A stretch of DNA of 64,000 nt from Cristatella mucedo (Eukaryota; Bryozoa; Phylactolaemata; Cristatellidae). Position 1 is the stretch's first letter; every line of letters starts with the position of its first letter. The stretch covers positions 62,001 to 126,000 of the forward strand of contig WPIO01000209.1 in assembly GCA_009760855.2 (NCBI GenBank), given 5' to 3'. Positions 36,752 to 48,954 of the stretch are shown one piece after another. Below the pieces are notes generated by a model. That model worked only from the letters and a program-made list of their open reading frames with translations, was not told the DNA's origin and made no database searches. A program made the position numbers and the translations under genes.

Positions 36752-37064
36752 CATGGTCGAGCGATGCTGGTAGCTCGCAGGCTGCCATCGGGGGCGGCGG
36801 CAGGCAGCCGGACGACTCTCACTGGCTCCCGGGTGAACCTGCTAACCAACACCGACGACTTCATCGGCGACGGCAACACACTGGACTCGCTCACCGTGAG
36901 CCTGCAGGGCCGTGCCAGTGTGCGCCGTGCTCGTAACATCCAGGTTGACGATATCGATGACGTCGGTGACAGCAGCAGTGGTATCGGGAGAACGGTGGCA
37001 ACGGCTCGCATGGACGAGCCGGTCGAGGCAGTGCTCAGTTCACGCGCAGCATCCTTTCAGCATG
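36752..37064 (+). CDS. STK11IP: STK11IP exon 8 (Ser-rich linker)
   Basis: The acceptor is ttgccttacag and the donor CATG/gtaagg. It is phase 0 in and phase 1 out. Its 104 codons include NTLDSLTVSLQGRASVRRAR, which follows the human linker with LSDSL and VRVRRAS, a basic serine motif. An acceptor at 36780 would shift the frame and is not preferred. Confidence 0.85.
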
Positions 37065-37131
37065 GTAAGGACTTGCATCTTGGCTGACGGTATATATGCT
37101 AGGGCACGATGATGTGCAGGTAATCAAGAAA

Positions 37132-37133
37132 TA

Positions 37134-37180
<47 letters not shown>

Positions 37181-37183
37181 CGT
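37132..37183. repeat. GT microsatellite
   Basis: GT repeat about 70 bp after exon 8. Confidence 0.95.
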
Positions 37184-37499
37184 GCTTGCAGGTGTGGGCA
37201 ATTAAACGAATGAGAGTGCAGGAGTGATTGCAAGTTCAGTGGTGCAGGGTAAGGGAGACAGAGAGGGGGAGTGAGATCGGAAGGGAGGGGCAGCAAATCG
37301 GTGGTGCACTAGTGCAAACTTCATTATGCGCTCGGAATCTAGATGCCCTCTTTGGTAGCCACTTCACGTTTAGAAGTTTCATCCGGAAGGCTGCTGCCCC
37401 AGCAACCCACCAGTTCGATCCCCATCCAATACTAGGGAGCACCTATCATGGTGGTGGCTTAAGGGAGTATGGTATACCATCAACGACCTGTTGGACGTA

Positions 37500-37790
37500 A
37501 GCTTTTGTAGCTAACAATCGTTAGATGAAAGAATGGAACATCTAATTCATTGTCCATGGAGGACCATGGGCAAAAGCTAGCTGAAACTGGTGGTTCAGCT
37601 AGGTATGAATGAGCCAAGCAATTGCATGCCTCGCGAGTCAGAGTAATTAAATCTTGCTCTTTATTCGTCGACCAATCGGGAGACATGGGATCCTCCTCAA
37701 GCCAAAGAGATCCACTTGTAAGTTGTTGACAAATCTAGCTGCCATACTCATCACCAGCTGCCAAGGCTCAATGGTTTTTCAATAGTTAGG
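37500..37790 (-). mobile_element. LINE-B coding fragment
   Basis: Minus-strand match to the coding end: caggctagctaggt-like words, agatttgtcaacaacttaca and the MSMAARFVNNLQVDLFG-like segment. It is diverged. Confidence 0.55.
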
Positions 37791-37849
37791 CCTAAACTGA
37801 ATAAAAGTAGTCTTACTGACCAGAACCAGAGAACTAGCAAGATCTTAAT

Positions 37850-38080
37850 TCTCACCCAAAGCTATTCTGTCTCCTGCTGCCGACCAAGCCACATCTTTTC
37901 CAGCCGTCCTGAACGACCATTTCCAGCTACTCGCCTCCTCGTCTGCCTTCTTGACTTAGCGATGTTTCCCACTTACTCTTTGTTGTATGAGGTAGAGCCT
38001 GCTGCTTATCATATGCCCACTGGAGGCTGCTTAGGCTTTGAGTACGCTACAGAGGACTCGTCACCGTAACTAACATTCGG
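37850..38080 (+). mobile_element. LINE-B 3' region fragment
   Basis: It contains tcctgctgccgaccaagcca and catcttttccagccgtcctg, as in the other LINE-B copies, then the segment with gaggctgcttaggctttgag. The terminal part is missing. Confidence 0.6.
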
Positions 38081-38344
38081 TTTTGTCGGGTTTCAGTTAC
38101 AGACCGAGACACATGAAAGAGGTGAAGGAGAAACAGAAGAGAAAGAGAGACTGACGGTGTAAAAGATGGTGCAATAATATTACTAATAATAATATTCAGT
38201 CTTTCTTTCACAGCTTCCTGGAAGGACTTAATCTCTAGTCAGGCCCTTGAAACATCGATGGAAGAGAAGCAAGAAGCAAGAGAGAATGGAAAGCAAAGTA
38301 TCGTGCTTGCCCAAGTTTGCAACTAGCTTCCCGACCCTGTCTAG

Positions 38345-38890
38345 AGGCTAGATTATTGGAATGCTATTTCGGCTAGGCTGCCAAAAAGCCATTAAATCTC
38401 CGCTGCCCATGATGAATATGGCATCAAGGCTAGTCAACAATTCACTGAGGTTCAGCCATACGTCTTCTTTGCTGAAGGAGTTGTGGTGGCTCTCAGTTGA
38501 TCTATGGCAGAGCAAAATTCTTACACTGACCCACATGGCCTGCCGTGGCTTGGCTCCTTCATACACAGCTTAACTGCGGCACTAGTTTCAGCCTCTTAAT
38601 GCCCTTACGTCCTCAATGGGCAATACATTAGCAGTTCTAGTTCACCACTTAAAGACTGTTGATAGCTTGTGCTATTCACATCTATAATTCTTGTGAAATA
38701 ATATCTTTTCTCCTACAGGTGACCGTGGATATATTTTCCAGACATCCGGAGCTGCTGCTTATATGTTACTTGCTTCTTCGATAGCCCTGCTGACTCAGTT
38801 ATGACTGTCACATTCTCCTTGTTTCGTGAGATAAAGTCTGCTGGCTATCACAGGCATACCGGAAGTCTGGGCTATAGAAAGATCTCCTTC
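38345..38890 (+). mobile_element. LINE-B copy in STK11IP intron 8
   Basis: It reads MNMASRLVNNSLRFSHTSSL, LLKELWWLSVDLWQSKILTL and CRGLAPSYTA, then the 3' region. The conserved block matches the copy at 7.5-8.1 kb. Confidence 0.75.
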
Positions 38891-39851
38891 ATAGCTCCCA
38901 CTTAGTCTTTCTGTGCAGACAAATGATTTGCACAAGAACAAGGAGAGGTTGATTGGGGCTCATACAGAAGCATTTTGCTTTTGCCTTTAGTCGTGCCATG
39001 TACAGTTCCACATCACACAATCCTTTCAAAGAGCAATTCACTCTGGCAGAGCAGATGCTGTGTGGAACTCTATAATATTTAGGGCTTTGTTATTTTGTTG
39101 ATTCTGGAAATGGCATGATAGATGCAATACGGTATCGAGCTTCAATCCTTATAGACATAGAAACTGATGGCACAGTCTCTGCATAATTGAAAGGGATTAA
39201 AAGTTAGTAGTTGGCGGAAGTAATCACCCAGAACCAGAAGAAAGTGTGGTGCGGCAGAAGAATCGAAGTTAAAATTAAGTCGGATAGGTGTGAAGGAGCT
39301 AGAGAATAGCTGGATCTGAAGGTTAGCAACAGGACTGCTCCAGTGGTTTCATGAAAGAGGTTCTTTTTGGCTCTTAAAAGCATTTGTATCAGTATGATTT
39401 GTCTGGGCTATTTTAGCTGCTATTCCCACCATGAAAATACTAGCAGGTTTACTCCGTAAGTTGGCACGACCGACTTACAGGTCTAGGAAAGACGCCATGC
39501 TGCCTTATTTTAATTTGGCAGCCATCAAATTTTATCCTGTTGCCATTGTGTCCTGTTGGCAGCTGCGGCCGTTAGCCACAGCCCTTTGCCAATACCTAGC
39601 ACTTCAGATTCCTTCGGCCGTTCCACGTGTGTGGTTGCATTTAGCAACTTACCGAAGCAGCAGCCGTAGTGGGCAGCCAATGCCGAAGTTTGAGGCATGG
39701 CAGGAAAGAGTTCTGCAGTGCAAGGTGCCTTCATCACCTTCATACTGCCTCTTCCTTCTCTCAGCATGTTCGATCAGGTGCAAAGTCAACTCTCTGTGCC
39801 AGCCCCCTCCCCCTAGCTGAAATGTGAGCGAAGCACCATTGTTGGCTGCAG

Positions 39852-40607
39852 AGATAGCGAGCGCCAAGCAGGAAATGGAGCGACGCCGGCAGCAGCTAGG
39901 TGACTCGTGGCTGACCAGCCTGGTGACATCTACGCCGATCAGCGCGACGGCCAGACCGCAGTCCGTCTCAGCTCAGTTGGGTGCACCTGTCACCGGCGCA
40001 TCTTCGCAGACGACGAACGGCCTCCTGCCGCCGCTGATGCTACTGTCGCCACCGCAGCCGCCCGACATCTCGGTTGGCTTGACACTAGCGCAGTCTGCCA
40101 CTTCTCCTTCGTCGAAGCAGCAGCCACCTCTGCCATCTGTAGCAGTTGATTCTTACAGTTTGTCACCCATATTATCTTCCCCTACGGCCGAGACCGGTCG
40201 GCCACCATCAGCATTCCTGCATGGTGCCTCGGCTGTGGCAGCCCAGGTCGCTGAGCAAGCCTCAGCTGTGGTGACCCATAATCCCTCTGCCCATGGCATC
40301 GTGGCACCTTATTCGCAGACTGCTGGACAAGTAGTCAAAATGGCTATAGCAGGCACTGCTGCCTCGGCACGTGCCAACGATAGCAGCAAAGATGCTCATG
40401 CTCATGCGGCTGCTGGCCGCGTGCACAGCAGCAGCACCTCAGCCGATGCTGCAGCTAGCTCAATGTCTGCTCCTGCGGGTCTAGCTGGCTCTGCTGCCAC
40501 TACTACTTCTCTGACTGCCGACCAACCTGTTCAGTCTCAAGTCAACGGCAAGTCAAGCACACTTGAGACGGCGTCGTCAGCTGCGGAGTCCGACGTGTAC
40601 TTGGCTG
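39852..40607 (+). CDS. STK11IP: STK11IP exon 9 (conserved helix then Ala/Ser-rich insert)
   Basis: The acceptor is gttggctgcag and the donor GCTG/gtaggt; both ends are phase 1. The first 30 residues (EIASAKQEMERRRQQLGDSW) match the human segment ending FRERFGRNWL. The following 220 residues are rich in Ala, Ser, Thr and Pro with no recognisable domain, probably disordered. This insert is much longer than the human equivalent, which is Pro- and Glu-rich instead. Confidence 0.88.
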
Positions 40608-40619
40608 GTAGGTCAGCTG

Positions 40620-40900
40620 TAACAGTAATGTAATGTAACGTAATGTATCTCGGTCAGTAACTCCACAAAGTCATGAAGACCATGTGGGTGTTACACAGGA
40701 GAGTTTTGTATAGCGCAATCACAGCCTAAGCGGCTTTCGGTAGCCAACAGACTTTGTCTCACGCAACAAAGAGAAAGTGGGAAGCATAGCCGAGTTAGGA
40801 GAGCAGCTGAGGTAATTAGTAGCATAGAAGTAGCAGTTCAGGACCGCTGAAAAAGATGTGCCATAGTCGGCAGTTGGAGAGTAGATGTCGTTGCCCTTGC
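40620..40900 (-). mobile_element. LINE-B 3' end at the start of STK11IP intron 9
   Basis: It begins with a TGTAA repeat (taatgtaatgtaacgtaatg) about 13-20 bp after the exon 9 donor. The LINE-B terminal region follows on the minus strand, near-identical to the copy at 5823-6105. Confidence 0.85.
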
Positions 40901-41414
40901 AATAAGTAGCTGCATGAGTGTAGTAGCGGTATGAGGATAGCGTTTAATAACCAGGCATGCAACTGCAGGATTCAAACAGGGCTGTCTGAACTCTGCAATT
41001 GCTTGTTCTGCATGCACACTGCTTCCTCTCCTCTACCCCTGCTAATTACCGTTCTGATATGTCGTCTGTGCATCTGAATGCTCGAGCTAAGGCAAGATGT
41101 GGCGCCAGCTATATAGCTAACTCCAAGTGTGCTGAAAGCTCTAGTTGCTTCGGCAGTTGCTTAGGTTAGTGCTCTTTGACCCTGCTGTTCAGCTTGACAG
41201 ACCTTATTTTTCTTAGCTTTGTCAGAAAGTATGACACAATCAGAGTCTATTCCCAATATGACATCCTCCTTGCAGTCGTTATCGTGCGTTTCTCTGCCCT
41301 TCTTCAAAGTCTGCCTTAAAGCAGTCCCGGCCCCCTCATCTTGAAGTTCGTCTCTCTATCTTAGAAGACTGTTAGCCCTCAAGATGTTTCTTTTTCCCTG
41401 TTGTTTATTATCGA

Positions 41415-42035
41415 ATGCCGGTAAAACCAACTTACTAATTATGGGCAAGCATACTGTAACCTTGGAGTTTGAAAGCATTACTCTCTGCTTCGGTTAGGTT
41501 CTACCAGCAAGTCTCCTGCAGTGGCTACCCTCAGTCTGTCATCTTCCAAAGTGACCTCTCTCTTTATGAGCACTTGAGCTCCATAGCCAAGTGTGACCAC
41601 TTAAGCTATGTAACATGGAAGAATTCGAGCTTGCTTAGATTAGGATACCGCTGCCAATCTGGTCCATGCATTCGTGGCATTTCGACGAGGCCTATGAAAC
41701 TAGCTAACCTTTCGTCTTCCTTTCTGTGCAAAAACACTTTGTTTGTACAAAACTTAACAGCTATGCTTATCTGTTGTAAGCATTGCAAATTATTCATTCT
41801 AAAACTTCTCACCAATCTTCACCGGCTGCTTGCCAAGCAGCAGATAGATTTCAAGATTCTGTCACATAGCTTTTGGTCTGTCCGATCACTTGGTCCAGCC
41901 TAGGTATTTGTATAAGTTGTACAGTGTGTCTCCCCCTATTGACCACCTGAAGTGGTCGATTGGCTGTGCAGCAAATGCAAAGTGCCTAAGAGATTGAGTT
42001 CTCCGAGAGCACTATATCGAATGCATTATTATTAT
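41415..42035 (+). mobile_element. decayed LINE-A copy in STK11IP intron 9
   Basis: It contains ggtaaaaccaacttactaat (from DDKTNLL), then VIFQSDLSL, a broken C-terminal part and a tail with hairpin near 41975-42015 followed by ATTATT repeats. The frame is broken. Confidence 0.7.
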
Positions 42036-42049
42036 TATCATTATTGAAG

Positions 42050-42400
42050 TTTGTAGCTTCAGTTGCTATGCTCCCTAAGCCTAGAACTCACAACAAAATG
42101 ACGTCTCACCGTCTCTCGACATTACTAAATTAAAAAAAAACAAGCTAAATATCTTTGTGCTCCTCCCAGCCTGTACACATATGGTTTAATCATCCTTTGT
42201 TGGTGTGCTCTAAAACCTTGCACGTCCTGACTAAAGGCAAGAATAAAATGCATTTACTATGCACTCGAGCAAATGTGTCTTCATTCTATTGTACTGTGAA
42301 GGCTTACCTGTGCATGATTCAGTGCATGCTACTAACCAGGGGTCCTACTAACCAGAGGATGTCTTCTGCTGTGCTTTTAAAAGCTCGGCTACGAATGAAA
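42050..42400 (+). mobile_element. decayed LINE 3' fragment (third tail type)
   Basis: It has a segment like the end of a LINE-A coding part (atgctccctaagcctagaac), then a different 3' part with atgattcagtgcatgctact and aaccaggggtcc, words shared with 58885-59110. Confidence 0.4.
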
Positions 42401-43261
42401 CCTGGATAATTTTGCATACTTGATACTATTCCTATTAATGATATTCTTCTTAGTATTAACTCTTGATTATTGCTTCTCTTGTAGCCAATTGTTAAACCCT
42501 TGGATAGAGATTCGGTTGCATTCTCTTAAGACATCGCAACAAACTTTCTTCTCAAAGGTCCTGCCTGCCAAAAATAAATCTTACGACTTTCATTGTGTCT
42601 GCACCTAGTGACTAGCTGTGGTTAGCCCCTATACTTCTAGGGCCGCTTTAGTTATGACCATCAGTGTAGCCTTCTTGCAAATCCGCAATAGGCTTGCTCG
42701 TGCAGACAGTCATTCTTCGGTTTGTCTCTGGCAGCCACTGTAGAATAGTGTAGGTGATAGCCGGAGCTGTGGATTATGCTCCCATATTTGTCATTGGTCT
42801 TGTATTTGGAGGGAACTTTAGAGAAGCCATCTAAAGACTCACCGGTACCCTGAGCCCCTCCTCATATCTTTCTGTACCTCTCTGCACTGCTTCGCCTCCA
42901 ATTGTCGGGCAGTGGCTGAGTTCATTCTTTTATGTCACAGTCATCACAAAGTTGCTCATCGAAGTTGGCAATCGGGGTAGATGTGCAAAGTATGCTCGGT
43001 CACCCTCTCCAGTTATCACAGAGTGCTGTTTCAGCACACACTGCATATTGGCTTTGCCACAGTAAAAGTGAGTAACGGTTACAAGGGTCTTCTCTATTCT
43101 GTTAATAATCATGTGGTTGTCAGCAAGTGATTCTCTTTTCTAAGGTTTCGGCCCCTGATATTCATTATATATTTCATTTGTGCTAAATGAATTCAGTACT
43201 GTGCAGACTTGGATATTGAGAATATTGTTAGGCGAAATCTCAAATTCTTGCAACTTCCTAG

Positions 43262-43512
43262 GCGACGATGATGAGGTCGACCTTGTTTGGAAAGACGTTA
43301 TTGAGGACGAGGAGGTTGATGGCTCCGGTGAGGATCTCTTCATAGTCCACCCACAGCATCCGTACCCAGCTGGTGGCAGCAAAGTCTCATCTACAGAGCC
43401 GTACTTTGTCACCATTTGCGGCCACTATTTGACCGAGAAAGATCACAACGGCCACGTGTGTGAAAAGCTGGACTTGCGCATGTTATTATTGGCCGGCATT
43501 GCTTCGTCGGAG
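43262..43512 (+). CDS. STK11IP: STK11IP exon 10
   Basis: The acceptor is caacttcctag and the donor GAG/gtaggt. It is phase 1 in and phase 0 out. The 84 residues run from an acidic start (DDDEVDLVWKDVIEDEE) to HVCEKLDLRMLLLAGIASSE, matching the human stretch FLRVTSAHLFEVELQ...LQSLEAAEIE. This is a beta-rich, PH-like region. Confidence 0.9.
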
Positions 43513-43657
43513 GTAGGTTATGACGAAACACACAGGCAGGCGTCTGAGCAAGTGCCAGACCGTGGCGTAAATCGTACATGCTGGAGACCTGAGCAGGTTG
43601 AACAGCTCATTCCTTGCGAGTGCCTTTTTATTGAAGTCCACTTACTTAATTTTTTAG

Positions 43658-43756
43658 GATTCCAACGATCAAATTGTCGTGCGTCTGCAGTTTAACTACG
43701 TCAGGAAGGATCGACGAGAGAGGCGCTACTCAATGGAGAACGCCGAGAGTGCCGAG
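43658..43756 (+). CDS. STK11IP: STK11IP exon 11
   Basis: The acceptor is taattttttag and the donor GAG/gtgagt; both ends are phase 0. The 33 residues include IVVRLQFNYVRKDRRERRYS, matching human ILSLRFSYICPDRQLRRYL. Confidence 0.93.
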
Positions 43757-45647
43757 GTGAGTAGCTACTGCCCTCTGCAGCAGTGGCCATTGCTGCCGAT
43801 CGTACTCTGCGCCTGTCGATTGGTCAGCCATGATTTCCATAGATAGAATATGCCTGCACATTGTAGCTGTGTCTGGCTGACGTTGATAGGGTGAATTACA
43901 TAGCAAAAGGCAAAATTGTTCACTGTAATTGTTAAGCAGCACCCAAGAGATGAAGCCAATAAACTATAATGTAAACAGCAACAAATAAATAACAAAATGT
44001 ATAATATAAATTATCTGCATAGAATAGCACTATGTAATATAAAATAAATATGTGATGAATTTTATAATACAGATAATTGATAACAGCATACATTATATTA
44101 TACAAGCTATACACTTTTACTGTGAACAGCTCAAGCCATAAGAAGGATCGAATTCCAAAATCCAAAGTATCAGTGCAGCATCACTAAACTGTCACTGCGT
44201 ATTTTTCATCTTTGCCTGTGTGGCGTTCAGATGCATTGGGTTCCTAGATCTCATAGAAGTGCTGCAAAGCATGACAGTTAGTAACGACGGCAGCCAAGCA
44301 TTCCCATGCCAAACGGCCCGTTGCCTGCAGCCTTAAGGGGGCTGGCCGTGTCATCATGAGAGTCGTACCTGTGGGACCAGCTGCTTACCTGATGGTGGAT
44401 TTATAGTGATGCTATTTTGACTCGAAGGGTTGTGTTGCTCTTATAGCACTGTGCTTTGCTGGACTTCGGCTCCATCGGGGAAACATAATGTTGAAGTTTA
44501 AACCTATGACTTCTTTTGATAAGTCGTAAGACATGTGACACAAATCTCATTCAGCTTGACCTCCACTTCTACCGTAGTTGCATCATGCTGGTTAAAAGAA
44601 ACGAGTATATACCGACAGGGTCTAAAAAGGGACAGGGTTGAGTGTTCTGTGTAATGCACAGTGTCAGATCTTGCTGAATCAATGATTTTGCCTCTGAGAA
44701 GAAAGTTACGACAGAGGTGTCGAGCAGGAAGGAGGCACTGAGTTGGAAGGTATATATTCTGTTCGTTACCAAACGTGGATTATGATCCTCCACTATTTGA
44801 CAATGGACTCGTTGGTCATCCAAGGTAGTCTACTTGCTGCTCAAGTCTAACAATCCCCTAACAGTAGTGATGCATTTTAGCCCGCCGGTAAGATGCTTGC
44901 ACTAAACATTTCAGATGGTGGGTTTTAGTCCTATAGCGTGACAATGTAAAAGTAAAGGTCCGCTGATTTTTCAGCCTCATATGTCAGGCAGAAGAGCCAT
45001 TGCAGCCATAATCTTGCTTGCTTTGGCAATGAAGAATTACCTACAACATGACTTGGACCCACAATCTAGTGAGTGAAGGTCGAACATCTTAACCCTTGGC
45101 TAAGATCCAGCATGCATTCCCATGATCCATCGCAAGCAAATGGAAAGCCACTAAACTTTTTTGCTCTTATATAAATTATAAGGCAGTTGAATCGGCTGAT
45201 CTTAGCTGTAATGTTAGTTGCCATTGTATCGACAGCTGACATTTGGCAGCACCAATGGCTCAGCCGAAGTTTGCCTGCCCCTCGTCTCCTGTCAACAGCT
45301 GAAGTGCTCAAACATATGAGCATTTTCTGCTGCCAAGCATCCACGAAAAAGCTGCCCTTCTTCACAAATACCGATCGTCCCAAATCCCTGTGCTAGCAGT
45401 CATTGATGTTAGTTGGATTCACCTTGCAATCCTCCACCTACCTTAGCGATGATGGCTAGCCATTATTGAGCCTTGTTTGGAGGGAAGCCAATGTTCGCAG
45501 CGCATGTCTGTACAGTGCAGGACTAGACACCCATAGGCTGCTTGCCGTGCTGCAGCAAGTTGATCGACAAACGTGCCGAACTTGCCGTGCCGTTGCAAAG
45601 TCTCTTCAGTGTGTGCTCGAACAGCTGCCTCCAGCTCTCTCTTTCAG
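43757..45647. other. intron 11 of STK11IP, mostly unassigned
   Basis: AT-rich around 43900-44110. At 45040-45110 the minus strand has a weak tRNA-like stretch (agccaagggttaagatgttc), a possible decayed SINE head. Nothing else is recognised. Confidence 0.35.
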
Positions 45648-45725
45648 CAATTGATGAAGCTGCTTAGCCCGATGCTCAAGCAACGTCAGCAGAGCGCTGC
45701 AGCCGCTTCGGGTGACTGCATGCAG
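45648..45725 (+). CDS. STK11IP: STK11IP exon 12
   Basis: The acceptor is ctctctctttcag and the donor CAG/gtaggc; both ends are phase 0. The 26 residues QLMKLLSPMLKQ... match human VQELLAVLTPV..., the helix that closes the beta-rich domain. Confidence 0.85.
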
Positions 45726-46137
45726 GTAGGCTATCCTCCCGGCCCTGCAACAGTGGCCTACGACTGCCTTTTGCCTAAGGCATTCATGCAGGCCTCCACC
45801 GCTTGTACAGAGCAGTCTCAGGCATCGATGCATGCTGTGCTTCATTCGCCGTATTATTTGGCATCGGCTGGTGCGTCAGTGAGCTCGGCTGGTGCGTCTG
45901 CAGCCGCGGCTGTGTTTCTGCAGCTGCGGCTGTGTTTCCGTAGCCGCGTCTGTGCCCTCAAATGTCTGCTCTGCCCGAGTTCACATGCTTGTACCTAGAG
46001 TGGGCCAAAACCGGAGCCATTGGTTGTGTATTGTAAGAGAAAGGCATGGGCTTCAGCTTTTGGTTGCTCAATTTTTAGATTGCCACGTGCTCTACTGCGC
46101 TGCATAGGCTTTTCAGGGGAACCTGCGATGATAGCAA

Positions 46138-46212
46138 AATAATAATAATGTGGCATTTTGCAGTGCTCAAAGGGAGCTAAATCTCATTCAAGGCATTTGA
46201 CTTCGAAAAGGC
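46138..46212 (-). mobile_element. LINE-A tail fragment
   Basis: It shows an ATT-repeat start, then a degraded copy of the terminal hairpin and the first bases of the 3' UTR on the minus strand. Confidence 0.45.
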
Positions 46213-46439
46213 TGAACAAGCACATCTCATGATTAGTGATAATCTGCATGATTGTAGTCCTTAGGCAGGAATAGCTGTAAGGAGTCTGCAAATTTAGGTT
46301 TGGCTTTAAATGTAGTCTCAATCGGGAAATATGATGTCATTAGGTAAGGTGCGTTGAGCTTTCAGTGCATAGCAGCTGACGGCACCATTTACAAATGATT
46401 TGAGGTAATTTATAGGCACTGCTTAGAGAATTCGCCAGG

Positions 46440-46550
46440 CAGAGTTGGATTGTTTGAGGGTGAGATTTATTGAGATTGAAATTGAGATTGAGATTGAAAG
46501 AGATCGAGTTCTCTAAATGTGCTTTATCAAGTGGTTTTATTATCATTATT
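46440..46550 (+). mobile_element. LINE-A tail with GATT-rich repeat
   Basis: A short GAGATT/GAAATT repeat runs into the hairpin sequence (aaagagatcgagttctctaa) and a TTATTATC tail. It abuts the next, minus-strand copy. Confidence 0.5.
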
Positions 46551-46551
46551 A

Positions 46552-47085
46552 AATGGTATAAGAATACGATAAAGCGCTCTCAAAGAACTTACTCTTTCTA
46601 GGCACTTTACATTTGCTGCAAAGGAAGCACCATTGAGTGGTTAGTGGTAGCATGCTCGATGAACAGCAAGAATAATATGGTTAGGAGTGACATACACAGA
46701 GTCCGCATGCAAGTATGGTTAGTGGCAACTTGCACAGTGTCAGCATGCATGAGCACCTAAAGGATGAATCACAGGGACCCAGTACATTCTGTGATAAATA
46801 AATGCATTTTTAGTTTCGTTTTAAATGTGATCAAGTCTGGAGATGTCGTGACGCAAGTCGGAAATGAGTTCCAGGCTTAGAGAGGATGTGAACTAAAGGC
46901 GCAGTCTCCCTAGCATTTGAGCTTTCTACGAGGTAAAGGTAAACAAGTAGATTACAAAAGTAGGTAGCACTTAGCTTTATAGCTTGACGGGGGAGTAGAT
47001 TTAATAGGTTGGCTGGAGCCAATGAATGAAGGGACTTGAAAGTGAGTGACAAAACCTAGAAGTCGATTTGTTGCTTCAGAAAGAA
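46552..47085 (-). mobile_element. LINE-A 3' end
   Basis: On the minus strand it runs from the C-terminal coding part (SLTFKSLHSLAPANLLNLLP) through the 3' UTR to the hairpin at 46560-46610. The plus tail at 46440-46550 stands back to back with it. Confidence 0.8.
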
Positions 47086-47905
47086 TGCTCGACTTCTCGG
47101 GATGAGTGAAGGCAGTGTGAGATTTAAGCTAGCTAAGCAAGGGTTCAAGTCCAACTGAAGCTTAATTATGGCCACTAAGCAAGTAACCCCAGCTATGAGA
47201 CCGGTTACTGACAAGACATGCACAAGCCTTGCTCATTCAGCTCTCAGAGTAGCTGGAAGCACACACTTAGCCAGTAAACAGTGAGTTGTCTTGCCTGCGT
47301 GGGTATCTTTCCGGAGCTGGAGTAGAGGGTTGCGTTGCTGAGCATAGTAACGAGAAGCCATTAAGCTGACGTGGGATTCGTGTCATGCCCACGGGATATT
47401 TAGGCAATTTTAAGCGTCTTTGGAACTCCAAACCCTGTGACTACATCAGCCAAAGGAAAGGTAAGCAGTACATCGAAGACTGCCCGCTTAGTACTGTTAC
47501 TTTTATACAAGTTGATTAAAGAATCATTCCTGTGCTTGCATCGAGTTGCAGCATTTTATTCCTGGCATCATGAACCAGAAAATGCGCCTTGATGTTCCTC
47601 AGAACTCTCGTCACCTGCCACCAAAGATTGATCTAGTCAGTTGCTTGATTCAAACCGCATGATGAATCTAAGCAATATCCTACTGTGCTCGACTATATAA
47701 TTGCAGCTGCTCGAAATTGGGTAGTAGCCTGGATGGTGCTTAGGCCTCTAGTATCAGATGTCTTAAATAAAGTTCCGACGCCCGGCAAGATATATGAATA
47801 TTTCATGTCTTGTGGGTCAGTGTCATGGTCGCTCAGTTACAAATCAGCTCTCTGTGGTGTGTACCCATCTGCAGTCTTTTTATTTGCGTTTTACATAGAA
47901 TGCAG

Positions 47906-48056
47906 CAGCTATGTCAGCAGGCTGCCCCTGGAGCTGCTAGGTGGTGGCAGGCACCTTGTGCACCTTGTTTGCAGTGTCTTCGGTGCAACCAAACGTTTGC
48001 CAAAGAGGCTGCTGACGTCCGAGTTCATCATAAGGCAAGACAATTGATTATGAATG
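47906..48056 (+). CDS. STK11IP: STK11IP exon 13 (first half of zinc ribbon)
   Basis: The acceptor is gaatgcag (a second AG three bases on, giving a start at 47909, would also keep frame) and the donor AATG/gtatgc. It ends in phase 1. The key motif is CLQCLRCNQTFAKEA, matching human FQCLRCGHEFKPE, the first CxxC of a zinc ribbon. Confidence 0.85.
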
Positions 48057-48410
48057 GTATGCTGCCTGTACACTCGAGGCTGATGCGATTGCCTTGAGCT
48101 GAGAGGCATGTGCATGCTATTGACTTGTTTCGTTTCTTCTGAAGTAAGTGGACTGGTCATTAGACACAGTGGCTGAAATGTGCCTACGTGTGAGCACTAG
48201 CCCGAGATACACACAAATCTGAATATAAATAATGATCATTGATACATATTGAATCCGATTGGATAATTTTAGCATGAATGAATCTTGGCGCCGTTTCAGC
48301 CACATTTACAAAAATTCTTAAAATCCAGAAAAACAAATATATATATATGTGCAACTCCTTCCTTAGCTTGGAGAGACAGAGATGTAGATAGTTAAAATGA
48401 GTTAGAGCAA

Positions 48411-48468
48411 ATGAGAGAGAGAGGAGAGAGACAGGCAGACAGACAGGGGCAGACAGAGACAGACAAAG

Positions 48469-48519
<51 letters not shown>

Positions 48520-48525
48520 GAGGAG
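48411..48525. repeat. GA and ACAG microsatellite
   Basis: Mixed ACAGACAG and GA repeat ending in GGA units, in STK11IP intron 13. Confidence 0.95.
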
Positions 48526-48954
48526 GGAGAGATGGACCTACTTAACGTTTTTTGCTTTGCCTCAGCATCTATAAGAAAGGGGTCCCAGGAATAACTGATA
48601 ACTGATACGCAACTGCAAACAGTTTATCTACCACATTTCATCCGATTGCTCTTGTGAATTCTTATGCTTCTGTTGCTTCCAGAGGCCCGGCCTGGATGAA
48701 AGCTCTGCAATACTGCTGCTATTTCCGCAAAAAGGTTCGAACAACTGCGGTTTTCATTTCAAATGACAGAGAACACCATGTCAAGTTTATCCACTAAAAT
48801 GCAGCCGATTATATTTGCACTTTCTCATGCTATGGCCTCCGATATGCTAGCCTAGTGAGCACCCCCAAATATTCCATTGGCTATATAGCCGCTATCTCCA
48901 CAATAAACATTGTGAATGTGCGGTTTTGGTTCCTCATTACAGTGTTAAAAATGA

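Noticed and set aside
45466-45654. A coding exon starting upstream of STK11IP exon 12
   Set aside because: This frame differs from the conserved one and ends at a stop inside exon 12; no similarity to the family.
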